NCBI GenBank assembly: GCA_963823165.1
Contig: CAWGKV010000018.1
Span: 1-64,000 of the forward strand
DNA: 64,000 bases
DNA from: Roseiarcus sp963823165
GTDB lineage: Bacteria; Pseudomonadota; Alphaproteobacteria; Rhizobiales; Beijerinckiaceae
Direction of reading: 5' to 3'
The notes beneath the pieces were generated by a model. The model saw only the letters and a program-made list of their open reading frames with translations, was not told where the DNA came from and searched no databases. Positions 1 to 8,225 of the stretch are shown piece after piece. The stretch's first letter is position 1; every line of letters begins with the position of its first letter. Position numbers and translations under genes: made by a program.

Positions 1-8
1 ACTAGGGG

Positions 9-163
9 GAAACTGACTGCCGGTCACGCGGCGCTTGACCGTCGTTTCATGCCCAGCGGGTCGGCAACGCCGGTGGCGAACTAGAAAGAAACTGACTGCC
101 GGTCACGCGACGCTTGACCGTCGTTTCATGCCCAGTGGGTCGGCAACGCCGGTGGCGAACTAA
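9..163. repeat. 79-bp tandem direct repeat, two copies
   Basis: Two nearly identical units lie side by side at about 9-84 and 88-163, with a period of 79 bases. They differ at only a few positions, for example GCGGCGCTTG in the first and GCGACGCTTG in the second. The first bases of the window match the end of a unit, so the array probably continues upstream. No open frame of note lies inside. It sits downstream of the minus-strand hypothetical gene at 245-547. Confidence 0.9.
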
Positions 164-244
164 AAGGTTAACGAAACCGACGGATTGAGCCGCAATCGCA
201 ACGATTGCGTCCGGTGGGGGTGCATCGACCAGGGCAACAGGTAA

Positions 245-547
245 CTACGCCTGATCTCCATCCGAGTTCAAAAGCGCTTCGGCGATTGTCCCCCATTCCT
301 CGTCGAGCGGCGTCCGGCAGACCGGCTTGCCGGCGCGGCGGTACCAGTAGGCGGCGTTGCCGGCGTCGCCTTCCTTGCGGTGCAGATAGGCGTGGACCCA
401 GTCGCCCGCCCCGCCGTCCGCCTGCGCGGCCTCGTGCGCGCCGTCCCAGTCGCCTTTCGCCTCGAGCCACAGGGCGCGCAGGGCATGACTCAGTCCGGCG
501 GGCGGCGAAGCGGATGCGAGCGAAGCGCGGAAGGCGGTCAGGTCCAT
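245..547 (-). CDS. conserved hypothetical protein, 100 aa
   Basis: A short soluble protein with no signal peptide or membrane segment. Its middle is rich in Trp, Tyr and His, with GDWVHAYLHRKEGDAGNAAY, and reads like a small helical domain. An AGGAGG ribosome binding site lies about six bases before the ATG at 547, a strong start. The broken LysE exporter gene ends nine bases upstream on the same strand, so the two were probably cotranscribed. I recall proteins of this type as hypothetical genes in other alphaproteobacteria, but no function can be assigned. Confidence 0.75.
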   Translation of the reverse strand: MDLTAFRASLASASPPAGLSHALRALWLEAKGDWDGAHEAAQADGGAGDWVHAYLHRKEGDAGNAAYWYRRAGKPVCRTPLDEEWGTIAEALLNSDGDQA

Positions 548-556
548 GGGAGCCTC

Positions 557-1202
557 CTATCTCGCCTCGCTCCAGACGAGTCGCGCCGCGAAGGCGCTCA
601 TCAGCGCGGCGAAGGCGTAGTCGAACAGGCGAAGCGCTCGTGGATTTTCCTTTGCCCCCGCGACGAAGCGCGCCGCGACAAGAATCACGACGGCGTTGAC
701 GATCGTGGTGATGGCGATGAAGCCGAAGCCGAGCATAAAGAGCTTTGCGCCGGCGCGGGGGTCGCGCGCCTCGATGAACTGCGGCAAGAAGGTCACGAAG
801 AACAGGACGATTTTCGGGTTGGTCAGATTGACGAGGAAGCCGGTCAGGAACGCCCTGCGCAAACCGCCGGTCGCGCCGCGCCCGGCCTTCAGCTTTCAGG
901 ACCGCGCCGTGGCGCAGGGCGCCCATCGCGAGCCACAGGAGATAGAGCGCGCCCAAAATCTTGACCGCCTGATAGGCCTCCGCCGAGGCCGCGAGCAGAG
1001 CCGACAGGCCGAGCGCGGCGGCGACGGAATGGACGAGAAGCCCGGTATTCGCCCCCGCCTGAGCGGCGAACCCTTGCGCCCGCCCGCCGGCCAGGGTGCG
1101 CGACAGAAAGAGCGCCATGTCGGCGCCGGGCGTCGCCGCCACCAGCAGGCAGGCGAGCAGGTAAGCCGAGGCCAGCGCCGGGCCGGGAAACAAGCCCGTC
1201 AC
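557..1202 (-). pseudogene. LysE/RhtB-family amino acid exporter, frameshifted
   Basis: The N-terminal half (from a GTG at 1202 preceded by a GAAAGG-like site) carries the family signature ATPGADMALFLSRTLAGG and the first membrane helices. The C-terminal half, GFLVNLTNPKIVLFFVTFLP onward, is in another frame. Family members are about 205-210 residues in one frame, and the two halves together give about 215, so a single-base indel near 870-905 separates them. LysE/RhtB proteins export amino acids or their derivatives through the inner membrane. Either the gene is inactivated or the base is an assembly error. A second, intact LysE-type gene lies at 2540-3133. Confidence 0.8.
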
Positions 1203-1619
1203 CTCTGCCTTTCTCCGGGCTGAAGCCCTGCGACGCTGAGCCCGTTCTGCGGGAGACAAACGCCCGAGATCCCCTTGCTGCTCATGTCCATCTGATCTTC
1301 TATCGAGGCGAGCAAATCTTAAGCGCCGCGGGCCTTCGCGCGCAACAATTCGAGCTTGCGTCAGCGTTCCGCTGTTCCGTCGAATTTTTCCGCTGTTCCG
1401 CCTGCAGCGCCGCTTTTCGTCAAGGCCCTTGAAAATAGGGCATCTGTTTGCGAAAGAAGCTGCGGCCGGCGCGGCCGATTTGGCGAAATCCGCTGTTTTT
1501 ACCGCTGTTACCAACGGATCCGGCCCAGCCGGATTAGCCGTGGCTCATTATAGGCCGCTTGGCGCGTGTCGCCGACACTGGGCGGCCGCATCCAGCGCAT
1601 TCTCGCTGAAAGACCGACG
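1203..1619. other. gene-free stretch containing a dispersed repeat
   Basis: About 417 bases lie between the start of the broken exporter gene and the end of the sugar kinase gene. Much of it, 1376-1537, is a copy of a repeat found again at 63318-63461. Open frames here have no recognisable product and I treat them as chance. Confidence 0.6.
1376..1537 (+). repeat. dispersed repeat copy A (pair with 63318-63461)
   Basis: Two blocks match the far end of the window in the same orientation. Block one, 1376-1409, shares CGCTGTTCCGCC and flanks. Block two, about 1447-1537, shares GAAGCTGC, GGCCGATTTGGCGAA, TCCGCTGTTTT and CGGATCCGG in the same order and spacing. The spacer between blocks differs in length and sequence. 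No terminal inverted repeats or coding frame are conserved, so it looks like a non-coding intergenic repeat. Confidence 0.75.
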
Positions 1620-2537
1620 TCAAGAGCCGCTTTTCATCGCCGTCTCGACCTCCGCCCGGCGCGGCAGCGGCGCGACGGCGCCGTAGCCGAGCGTCGACAG
1701 CGCCGCAGCGGCGTTGGCGAAGCGGCCGGCGGCGAACGGATCGGCGACACGAACGAATTCGGCCAGGAAGGCGCCGTCGAAGCAGTCGCCCGCCCCGGTC
1801 GCGTCGACCGCCTTGACGGCGCGGGCCGGAATGCGTTCGCGCGCCTTGGCGGTGGCGACGACCGCGCCGGCCTTGCCGAGCTTGAGCGCCACGACGCGCG
1901 CGCCGAGACGCAGATAGAAGTCGACCATCGCGTCCGGATCGCTCAATCCGGTCAGCGCCAGCGCGTCGTCGAGGCCGGGAAGCGCGATGTCGCTGTAGCG
2001 CATCGCCTCGTGGATGATCGCCCGGGCGCGACGCAGCGGCCAGAGCTTCAGCCTCAGGTTCGGGTCGTAGGAGACGAGGCGCTTGGCGTCGCGCGCGATG
2101 TCGATCGCGGCGAACACGGCGTCGGCGGCCGAGGACGAGATCGCCTGGCTGATGCCGGAGAGGTGCAGGATTTTGGTGTCGCGCACTCGGTCGACCGGCA
2201 GGTCGCTTTCCGCGAGGCGGCTCGCGGCCGATCCCGCCCGCATGTAAGAGAACGCATGGCCGTCGGGGCCGTGGGTGACGAAATAGAGCCCTGTATGCGC
2301 GCCGCCGCTGACCACGATGCGGCTCGCGTCGACGCCCTCGCGCATCCAGAGCTCGGTCAGCGCCTGACCGAAACGGTCGGCCCCGACGGCGGTGAAATAG
2401 GCCGCATCCGCGCCGAGGCGGGCCGCCGCGATCATCGCGTTCGACGTGTCGCCGCCGAAGCCCTGGACATAGGGTCCGCCGTCCTTCGCCTGGTTGAGTT
2501 CGACCAGCGCCTCGCCGATCGCCAAGAGGTCGGACAT
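1620..2537 (-). CDS. PfkB-family sugar kinase, likely 2-keto-3-deoxygluconate kinase
   Basis: A 305-residue ribokinase-fold kinase that should phosphorylate a sugar or sugar acid with ATP. The N-terminal GFGGDTSNAMIAAARLG is the substrate-side PfkB motif. The C-terminal DATGAGDCFDGAFLAEF is PfkB signature 2 and holds the catalytic Asp. Sequence style and length resemble KdgK, which makes 2-keto-3-deoxy-6-phosphogluconate, but fructokinase cannot be excluded. The start MSDLLAIGEALVE follows the preceding LysE-type gene by two bases, so the two form an operon. Confidence 0.8.
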   Translation of the reverse strand: MSDLLAIGEALVELNQAKDGGPYVQGFGGDTSNAMIAAARLGADAAYFTAVGADRFGQALTELWMREGVDASRIVVSGGAHTGLYFVTHGPDGHAFSYMRAGSAASRLAESDLPVDRVRDTKILHLSGISQAISSSAADAVFAAIDIARDAKRLVSYDPNLRLKLWPLRRARAIIHEAMRYSDIALPGLDDALALTGLSDPDAMVDFYLRLGARVVALKLGKAGAVVATAKARERIPARAVKAVDATGAGDCFDGAFLAEFVRVADPFAAGRFANAAAALSTLGYGAVAPLPRRAEVETAMKSGS

Positions 2538-2539
2538 GC

Positions 2540-3133
2540 TCACCTCGTTGCGATGGCGACCGCCACGCCCGCCATTGCGCCGCCGGCCGCGCGGCGGGCG
2601 AAGCGCATGGCGCGGGCGGAGCGGAACAGCGCCCGGGCGCGGTTCGCGGCGAGAGCGTAAGCCGCGAGCGTGGCCGAGATGACGACCGCTGAAAGCGCCG
2701 CGAGTTCGGCGATCGCGAGCGGCGTCAGCGTCCTCACGTCGATGACGAGCGGCATGATCGAGAGAAAGAAGACCATCACCTTCGGATTGCCGAGCGTCAG
2801 CGACAGCGAGCCGAAAAAGGCCCGCCAGCCGCGCGAGGCGGCCGACGCCGCCTCCCCGACCGCGCCCGGCGCCGTCGCCATCTTCCATGCGACGTACAGG
2901 AGATAGCCAGCGCCGGCGTACTTCAGCGCGACGAACAGTTTTGCGAAGGCGGCGGCGAGCACGCTGAGGCCCGCGCCGGCCGCGACGAGCCACATGAGGT
3001 CGCCAACAGCGTAACCGGCGATGAACGGGGCGACGCCGCGCAGTCCGTGCCCGAGGACGCGCGCGACGAGGGCCGCGACACCGGGCCCCGGGGTCGCGAC
3101 CGCGGCGAAATAGACGGCGGCGAATAGAGCCAT
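2540..3133 (-). CDS. LysE/RhtB-family exporter
   Basis: A 197-residue inner-membrane protein with about six hydrophobic segments. The family motif ATPGPGVAALVARVLGHG follows the first helix, and LTLGNPKVMVFFLSIMPL is the second conserved block. Family members export amino acids or related small molecules by proton exchange. The substrate here is unknown. It is the first gene of a two-gene unit with the sugar kinase, an unusual pairing that hints at coupled export and sugar-acid metabolism, though this is inference. No strong ribosome binding site precedes the ATG. Confidence 0.85.
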   Translation of the reverse strand: MALFAAVYFAAVATPGPGVAALVARVLGHGLRGVAPFIAGYAVGDLMWLVAAGAGLSVLAAAFAKLFVALKYAGAGYLLYVAWKMATAPGAVGEAASAASRGWRAFFGSLSLTLGNPKVMVFFLSIMPLVIDVRTLTPLAIAELAALSAVVISATLAAYALAANRARALFRSARAMRFARRAAGGAMAGVAVAIATR

Positions 3134-3242
3134 GGAAGCCAGAACTCAAGTCGTCCTCTTGGCGTTCGGCCTGGCGAGCGCGTTGAGCGGCTCGACCAGG
3201 ATGGAAAAGCGTAATTCCAGCCCATTGCCCCGGGAAAAGGCC

Positions 3243-3647
3243 TCACACCTGCTCGATCTCGACCAGTGTCCCGGCGAAATCCTTCGGATGCAGGAACAGC
3301 ACCGGCTTGCCGTGTGCGCCGATTTTCGGCTCGCCGTCGCCGAGGACGCGCGCGCCTTCAGCTTTGAGTCTGTCTCGGGCGGCGATGATGTCGTCGACCT
3401 CGTAGCAGAGGTGGTGCAGGCCGCCGTCCGGATACTTTTCCAGGAATTTCGCGATCGGCGAGTTCGACCCGAGCGGATGCAGAAGCTCGATCTTGGTGTT
3501 CGGCAGCTCGACGAAGATGACGGTGACGCCGTGATCGGGCTCGGCCTGCGGCCGCGAGACGCGCGCGCCAAGCGTGTCGCGATAGGTCTTCGCCGCCTTG
3601 TCGAGGTCGGGGACGGCGATGGCGACGTGGTTCAGTTTTCCGATCAT
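3243..3647 (-). CDS. mce: methylmalonyl-CoA epimerase
   Basis: A 134-residue protein of the glyoxalase/VOC fold. It interconverts (R)- and (S)-methylmalonyl-CoA in the propionyl-CoA to succinyl-CoA route. Visible family motifs are LNHVAIAVPDLDKAA at the N-terminus (metal-binding His), GLHHLCYEVDD in the middle and GTLVEIEQV at the end (metal-binding Glu). The length is normal. The start MIGKLNHVAIAV at 3647 matches the family start, while a longer frame upstream adds residues that do not. It stands alone between the LysE gene and the SDR gene. Confidence 0.92.
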   Translation of the reverse strand: MIGKLNHVAIAVPDLDKAAKTYRDTLGARVSRPQAEPDHGVTVIFVELPNTKIELLHPLGSNSPIAKFLEKYPDGGLHHLCYEVDDIIAARDRLKAEGARVLGDGEPKIGAHGKPVLFLHPKDFAGTLVEIEQV

Positions 3648-3726
3648 GCTGGCTCCGCTGGCGAATGGCCGCGGCCAATAGCGCATAAAACGGCCCGCTT
3701 CCATTCGCCATTCGCTAATTGCGATT

Positions 3727-4578
3727 TCAGCGCCGCGGCTCCCGCTCGCGAATCCGGTCGAACCCCTGCTTGATCGCGGCGAAACGAGCCTCGATCATGG
3801 GCTCGAACTCCACGTCGGTGAAGATGTACGGCCAGTCGTTTTCAATGCCTTCACGCACGAGTTCGCCGACATACGTCGGATCAATTCCATTCGAGATGCG
3901 CTCTTGGGCCATTTTGAACAGGTCCGACGCTCGGATTGCGGCCAACCTGTCGTCCGACGGGCGATCGAAGCGCTCGGGCAGGTTGCGAACCGAGTCCATA
4001 ATCTGCGTACGTATGATTCCGGGACACAGCACCGAAACCCCGATGCGCCGCTGAGCGAGCACCGGGCGCAGACCCTCGGAAAGAGCGACAACGCCGTATT
4101 TGGATACGTTGTACGGGAGAGTGAAGCTATTGGAGATCAGTCCGGCAATCGAGGCGGTGGAGACGATGTGTCCGCCCTCGCCGTGCTGTTCGATCAAATG
4201 GCCGAAAATCTCGATCCCCCAGACGACCGCCATCAGGTTGACGCCGAGCGTCCAGTCCCATCCTGCATCGGTCCACGAGCCGTAGGACCCGCCTCCGCCC
4301 ACGCCCGCATTGTTGACGAGAATGTGCATCTTGCCGTAGCGGGCGATGGTCGCCTCGGCCGCCGCCTCGAGTTCGGCCTTGAGCGAGACGTCCGCCTTGA
4401 CGCCGTGGACGTCCGCGTTGGTGCGCTTCAATCCGTCGACCGCCCGTGCGAGCGCCGCTTCCTCGATGTCGCAGAGCATGACCTTGACGCCCGCTTGTGC
4501 GAGGACGGTGGCGATTCCGAGGCCGATTCCCGACGCCGCGCCGGTGACGAAGGCGGTCTTCCCAGCCAGGTCCTTCAT
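3727..4578 (-). CDS. short-chain dehydrogenase/reductase
   Basis: A classical SDR of 283 residues using NAD(P). The cofactor motif TGAASGIGLG is near the N-terminus, followed by NNAGVGGG, the catalytic Ser in HIVSTASIAGL and the YNVSK active site. The length fits a single-domain SDR with a C-terminal extension. The second possible ATG, at 4578, is preceded by GGGAG at good spacing. The ATG at 4593 has no such site, so I use 4578. The acidic residue after the second strand (LCDIEE) suggests NAD rather than NADP. The substrate is unknown. Confidence 0.88.
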   Translation of the reverse strand: MKDLAGKTAFVTGAASGIGLGIATVLAQAGVKVMLCDIEEAALARAVDGLKRTNADVHGVKADVSLKAELEAAAEATIARYGKMHILVNNAGVGGGGSYGSWTDAGWDWTLGVNLMAVVWGIEIFGHLIEQHGEGGHIVSTASIAGLISNSFTLPYNVSKYGVVALSEGLRPVLAQRRIGVSVLCPGIIRTQIMDSVRNLPERFDRPSDDRLAAIRASDLFKMAQERISNGIDPTYVGELVREGIENDWPYIFTDVEFEPMIEARFAAIKQGFDRIREREPRR

Positions 4579-4771
4579 CCGATCTCCCGACATCGGAATT
4601 ATCTATGCCGAACTATTGAAGACTATCGCGACCGCCTCTCAGTGACAATCGACAATGCGTGGGTCGCGCCTGGAACGAGATCATCGTTCGACGCCGATTT
4701 TCGTCCTGATCGAAACATCGGACAAGGCGCACATGGTCGAGAGCCGGGGGACCAAGCCGGCGGAACGGCGA

Positions 4772-6151
4772 TCAATCAGGGCGGATGTTCTGGTTGACGT
4801 GGAAAAGGTTCGCCGGGTCGTATTTCGCCTTGATCGCGGCAAGGCGGCCGTAGTTCTCGCCATAGGCCGCCCGCACCCGGTCGTCGCCCTCGTCGGCCAT
4901 CATGAAGTTCGTGTAGGCGCCTCCGGGATTGAAGGAGTGAACCGCGTTCCAGTAGGCTTTGGCCCAGCGCATGATCGGCCCGGCCTTTTCACGGTTCGGA
5001 TCGATGCCCGCGATGACCATCGACCATCTGGCGTCGCGCGCGCTCCACGCCGTTTCCTGCTTGCCGACCCGATGGACCGCGCCGTCGATCGGATAAAGGT
5101 GCATGAGCGACAATTCGCTCGGCGTTTCGGCGGCGTGCGCAATGTGGGTGTCGATCGCCGCGTCGGTCAGCGCGTTGACGAAGTCGCCTTTCCAGTACCA
5201 TTGCATGCCCTTCGGATAGAGGCCGTCGAACATCGATTGCAGGGCGGGGTAGGGCATCATGCCCGTCCAATCGAGCGCAGGCGACGGCAGGGCCTCGAGG
5301 AGCGGGGCGAGGGCCTTGCGTCCCTCCGCCTCCGGGCCGGCGAAGCAGCAGACGAGCAGGCAGATTCTGTGTCCCCACGCGCCTTGCGGGAATGGACTGT
5401 TGGAGGGCACCGTCTTCAGGCCGACAACGACGCAAAGCTCCTCGGGGGCGTTCGACAGAAAGTCGCGGTAGGCTTGCATGATCGCCCGCGCCTGGCCCTG
5501 GTCCCATGCGAGCGGCCCCCCGAAGACCATGCCGACCGGATGGGCCTGGAAAAGGAAGCTGGTGACGATGCCGAAATTGCCGCCGCCGCCTTTCAGCGCC
5601 CACAGGAGGTCGGGATTGTCGGTCTGGCTCGCGGTGACGAACGAGCCGTCCGCGAGCACGACGTCGGCTTCGATCAGGTTGTCGATCGTCAGGCCGAATT
5701 TCCGGGTCAGATATCCGGACCCTCCGCCGAGGGTAAGTCCGGCGACGCCCGTCGTCGACACGATGCCGAACGGAACGGCGAGGCCGAAAGCATGCGTCGC
5801 GTGGTCGACGTCGCCCGACGTGCAGCCGGGTTCGACGCGGACTGTGCGGCTGCGAGGGTCGACGCGAACGCCTTTCATCGTCGAAAGATCGATCGCCAGC
5901 CCGTCGTCGACGCTGCCGAGTCCCGGACCGTTGTGGCCGCCGCCGCGGACCGCGACTGGCATCGCCTGCTCGCGGCCGAAGTTCACGGCGGCGATGACGT
6001 CGGCCGCGTCGGCGCACCGGGCGATCAGCAGGGGTCGCTTGTCAATCATGCCGTTGTAGAGCTTCCGCGCCTCCTCGTAGCCCGGGTCGCTCCGCGTCAT
6101 CAGCGCGCCGTGAAGGCTTTGGCGGAAAGCGGCGATTGCCTCGCTGTTCAT
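4772..6151 (-). CDS. FAD-linked oxidoreductase, berberine-bridge type
   Basis: A 459-residue flavoprotein of the BBE/PCMH family. The FAD-binding half contains AVRGGGHNGPGLGSVDDGL, where the His is the usual attachment site for FAD, and TTGVAGLTLGGGSGYLTRK. The extreme C-terminus, KYDPANLFHVNQNI, is the typical BBE tail that closes the active site. Such enzymes oxidise alcohols or sugars with oxygen. AGGAGG lies six bases before the ATG at 6151, fixing the start. It is divergent from the HxlR regulator, which is the obvious candidate to control it. Confidence 0.9.
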   Translation of the reverse strand: MNSEAIAAFRQSLHGALMTRSDPGYEEARKLYNGMIDKRPLLIARCADAADVIAAVNFGREQAMPVAVRGGGHNGPGLGSVDDGLAIDLSTMKGVRVDPRSRTVRVEPGCTSGDVDHATHAFGLAVPFGIVSTTGVAGLTLGGGSGYLTRKFGLTIDNLIEADVVLADGSFVTASQTDNPDLLWALKGGGGNFGIVTSFLFQAHPVGMVFGGPLAWDQGQARAIMQAYRDFLSNAPEELCVVVGLKTVPSNSPFPQGAWGHRICLLVCCFAGPEAEGRKALAPLLEALPSPALDWTGMMPYPALQSMFDGLYPKGMQWYWKGDFVNALTDAAIDTHIAHAAETPSELSLMHLYPIDGAVHRVGKQETAWSARDARWSMVIAGIDPNREKAGPIMRWAKAYWNAVHSFNPGGAYTNFMMADEGDDRVRAAYGENYGRLAAIKAKYDPANLFHVNQNIRPD

Positions 6152-6226
6152 GACAATCCTCCTCGTCGTTGAAGCGTCTGCTGCCCATGACGACCACAGG
6201 ATGCGCAAGGAAAGTCAGAGACGCCA

Positions 6227-6263
6227 GTTCACGGACTGAACCGGACCGATATAGAAACTGAAC
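6227..6263. promoter_or_regulatory. candidate operator between the FAD oxidase and HxlR genes
   Basis: GTTCA and TGAAC form an inverted repeat at 6227-6241 with a five-base centre. ACTGAAC then recurs at 6257-6263, exactly 22 bases (two helical turns) after the first copy at 6235. Repeated half-sites on one face of the helix, in the shared promoter region of a regulator and its divergent neighbour, are what an autoregulated HxlR-family operator could look like. This is pattern only. Confidence 0.4.
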
Positions 6264-6319
6264 TAGCCAGGTCTAAGCATGTGAGCCAGAGTGGCCCGGG
6301 GGGAAACCGGGAGGTTTCC

Positions 6320-7021
6320 ATGGCGGAAGGCAGCTACAAGCAGTTTTGCCCGGTGGCGATGGCCGCCGAAGTTTTGTGCACGCGCTGGACGGTCGTTCTG
6401 TTGCGGGAGATGCTCGCAGGCTCGACGCGGTTCAACGACCTCCGTCGCGGCGTGCCGCGGATGTCGCCAGCGCTGCTGTCGAAACGGCTCAAGGATCTCG
6501 AGGAGGCAGGGATTGTCCGCCGCTTGGCCTCGCGGACGGAATCCGGCGTGTTCGAATATCAGCTGACCGCCGCGGGGCGGGACCTCGAGGCCGTGATCAT
6601 GTCGATCGGCCGGTGGGGCCAGCGCTGGGTCGAGGCGCAATTGTCGCTCGCGAACCTCGACCCCTCGCTCTTGATGTGGGACATGCGCCGCAACCTCGAC
6701 CCGACGCCGATGCCGGACCGGCGATGCGTGATCCATTTCATCTATACCGACCAGCCGGCGGCGCGGCGTCACTGGTGGCTCGTCGTCGAACCCGAGGCGA
6801 AGGTCGACCTCTGCTCAGTCGATCCGGGCTTCGACGTCGATCTTTATGTGACCGTCGATTTGCGCACGATGACCGCGATCTGGATGGGTCTCACCAACGT
6901 TCGGGAAGCCGCCGACGGCGGAAAGCTCACCCTGTCGGGCGACCGCAACCTGGGGAGGAGCATGCAGACCTGGCTCGGACTCAGCCCGTTCGCGGCGGAA
7001 AGGAAGCTCGCGACCGCATAG
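6320..7021 (+). CDS. HxlR-family transcriptional regulator with C-terminal sensor-like domain
   Basis: The first ~110 residues form a HxlR winged helix: CPVAMAAEVLCTRWTVVLLR, then TRFNDLRRGVPRMSPALLSK and the wing EFQL-like FEYQLTAAGRDL. The remaining ~120 residues resemble the SCP2-like extension of longer HxlR proteins and may bind a hydrophobic ligand. The ATG at 6320 has GGGAGG upstream at proper spacing. A GTG at 6281 is possible but less likely. It faces away from the FAD oxidase gene across a 168-base promoter region and probably regulates it. Confidence 0.88.
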   Translation: MAEGSYKQFCPVAMAAEVLCTRWTVVLLREMLAGSTRFNDLRRGVPRMSPALLSKRLKDLEEAGIVRRLASRTESGVFEYQLTAAGRDLEAVIMSIGRWGQRWVEAQLSLANLDPSLLMWDMRRNLDPTPMPDRRCVIHFIYTDQPAARRHWWLVVEPEAKVDLCSVDPGFDVDLYVTVDLRTMTAIWMGLTNVREAADGGKLTLSGDRNLGRSMQTWLGLSPFAAERKLATA

Positions 7022-7025
7022 AGCG

Positions 7026-8117
7026 TCATGAAAGCGCCAGAGGCTTCGTCTCACGCGCTGTCGGAGCGTCGCTTCCGGTCGCCTTTTGGCTCGCCTTCGC
7101 CAGCGCGTAGAGCGTAAGCTCCGCGCCCTTGCCGCGCAGGCGGAGATCGCCGAGCGGACGCTTGGCGACGCCGGGCGGCAAATCGAGCCTCTCGACGAGG
7201 TCCCCCGAGGCGATCGCGCGGTCGCCGGTCTCCCGGCAGAGTTCCTGGATGCGGGCGGCGGTGTTGACGGCGTCGCCGAGGAAGACGATCTCCTTCTTCA
7301 CCGTTCCCATTTCCCCGGTCACGACCGGACCGCAGTGCAGACCGGCGCGGAAATTGACCGCGACGCCGAATTCGCGGACGTAGTCCGGCCCCCGGCGGGC
7401 CAGTTCGTCGAAAGCGGCGAAGCAGGCCGAGACGCAGCGCGCCTCGGCGAGGCCGTCCGCGAGCCTCCAGGTCGCAATCAGCTCGTCGCCTACATAGCTG
7501 TAGATCTCGCCGCCGGCCGAGACGATCGGCCCGGTGAGATCGGACATGAACCGGTTCAAGAGCCGGTGAAAGGCGAGCGGCCCGAGCCGCTCCGCCAGCC
7601 CGGTCGAGCCCTCCATGTCGATGAACAACAGAACGCGCTCTTCCAGCCGTGGGCGGTAATAGCGGCCGGTGACGAAGTTCCAGAGCACGTTCTGCCCGAG
7701 GAGGCTGTTCACGTCGAGCATGAAGACGAAGACGAACGACAGCCCGAGCGAGAACACCACGTCCCGTCCCAGGATGGGCGTCCTTTCGCCCGGCGATGGG
7801 AACGCCCAGTGCCCGAGCGACAGCGCGAAAAGGATCACGCCGAGATAGACCGCGGTCTTCATCGCCACATGCGCGGGGAACGGCGCGCGGCGCAGCCACG
7901 ACCCCCATGGACCATTCAGGACGAAGAGTTCGAGGCAGGAGAGCGCGCCGCCGATCACGGCGCCGACCAAGACGCCGCGCGGCGCGGCATAAAGGCCAAT
8001 CAGCGGCAAGTTGTCCTGCGCCGCGTGCATCTCCGAGTAGAGAGCGCCGATCGCCGCGCTGATGGCGGTGAGCCGGAAGACGATATTGAGTTCGCCCCGC
8101 AGCGGGGAAGAGGGCAT
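7026..8117 (-). CDS. membrane-anchored class III adenylate/guanylate cyclase
   Basis: A 363-residue protein with about four hydrophobic helices in the first 150 residues, followed by a cytoplasmic class III cyclase domain. The metal Asp lies in LLFIDMEGSTGLAERLG, the second metal region in SYVGDELIATW and the transition-state Asn/Arg pair in GDAVNTAARIQE. These key residues are present, so it should be active and make cAMP (or cGMP) from the nucleoside triphosphate. It converges on the HxlR gene with only four bases between them. Confidence 0.9.
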   Translation of the reverse strand: MPSSPLRGELNIVFRLTAISAAIGALYSEMHAAQDNLPLIGLYAAPRGVLVGAVIGGALSCLELFVLNGPWGSWLRRAPFPAHVAMKTAVYLGVILFALSLGHWAFPSPGERTPILGRDVVFSLGLSFVFVFMLDVNSLLGQNVLWNFVTGRYYRPRLEERVLLFIDMEGSTGLAERLGPLAFHRLLNRFMSDLTGPIVSAGGEIYSYVGDELIATWRLADGLAEARCVSACFAAFDELARRGPDYVREFGVAVNFRAGLHCGPVVTGEMGTVKKEIVFLGDAVNTAARIQELCRETGDRAIASGDLVERLDLPPGVAKRPLGDLRLRGKGAELTLYALAKASQKATGSDAPTARETKPLALS

Positions 8118-8225
8118 GGGACGCGGCCGCCTGAGAGAGACCTGTCCAGTCTAGCAGATATCTCGCCTGTCCGATCGGGACTGCCCGCGGTTTATGCGAC
8201 TGCGCCCGCGCCTGGAGGCGGACGG

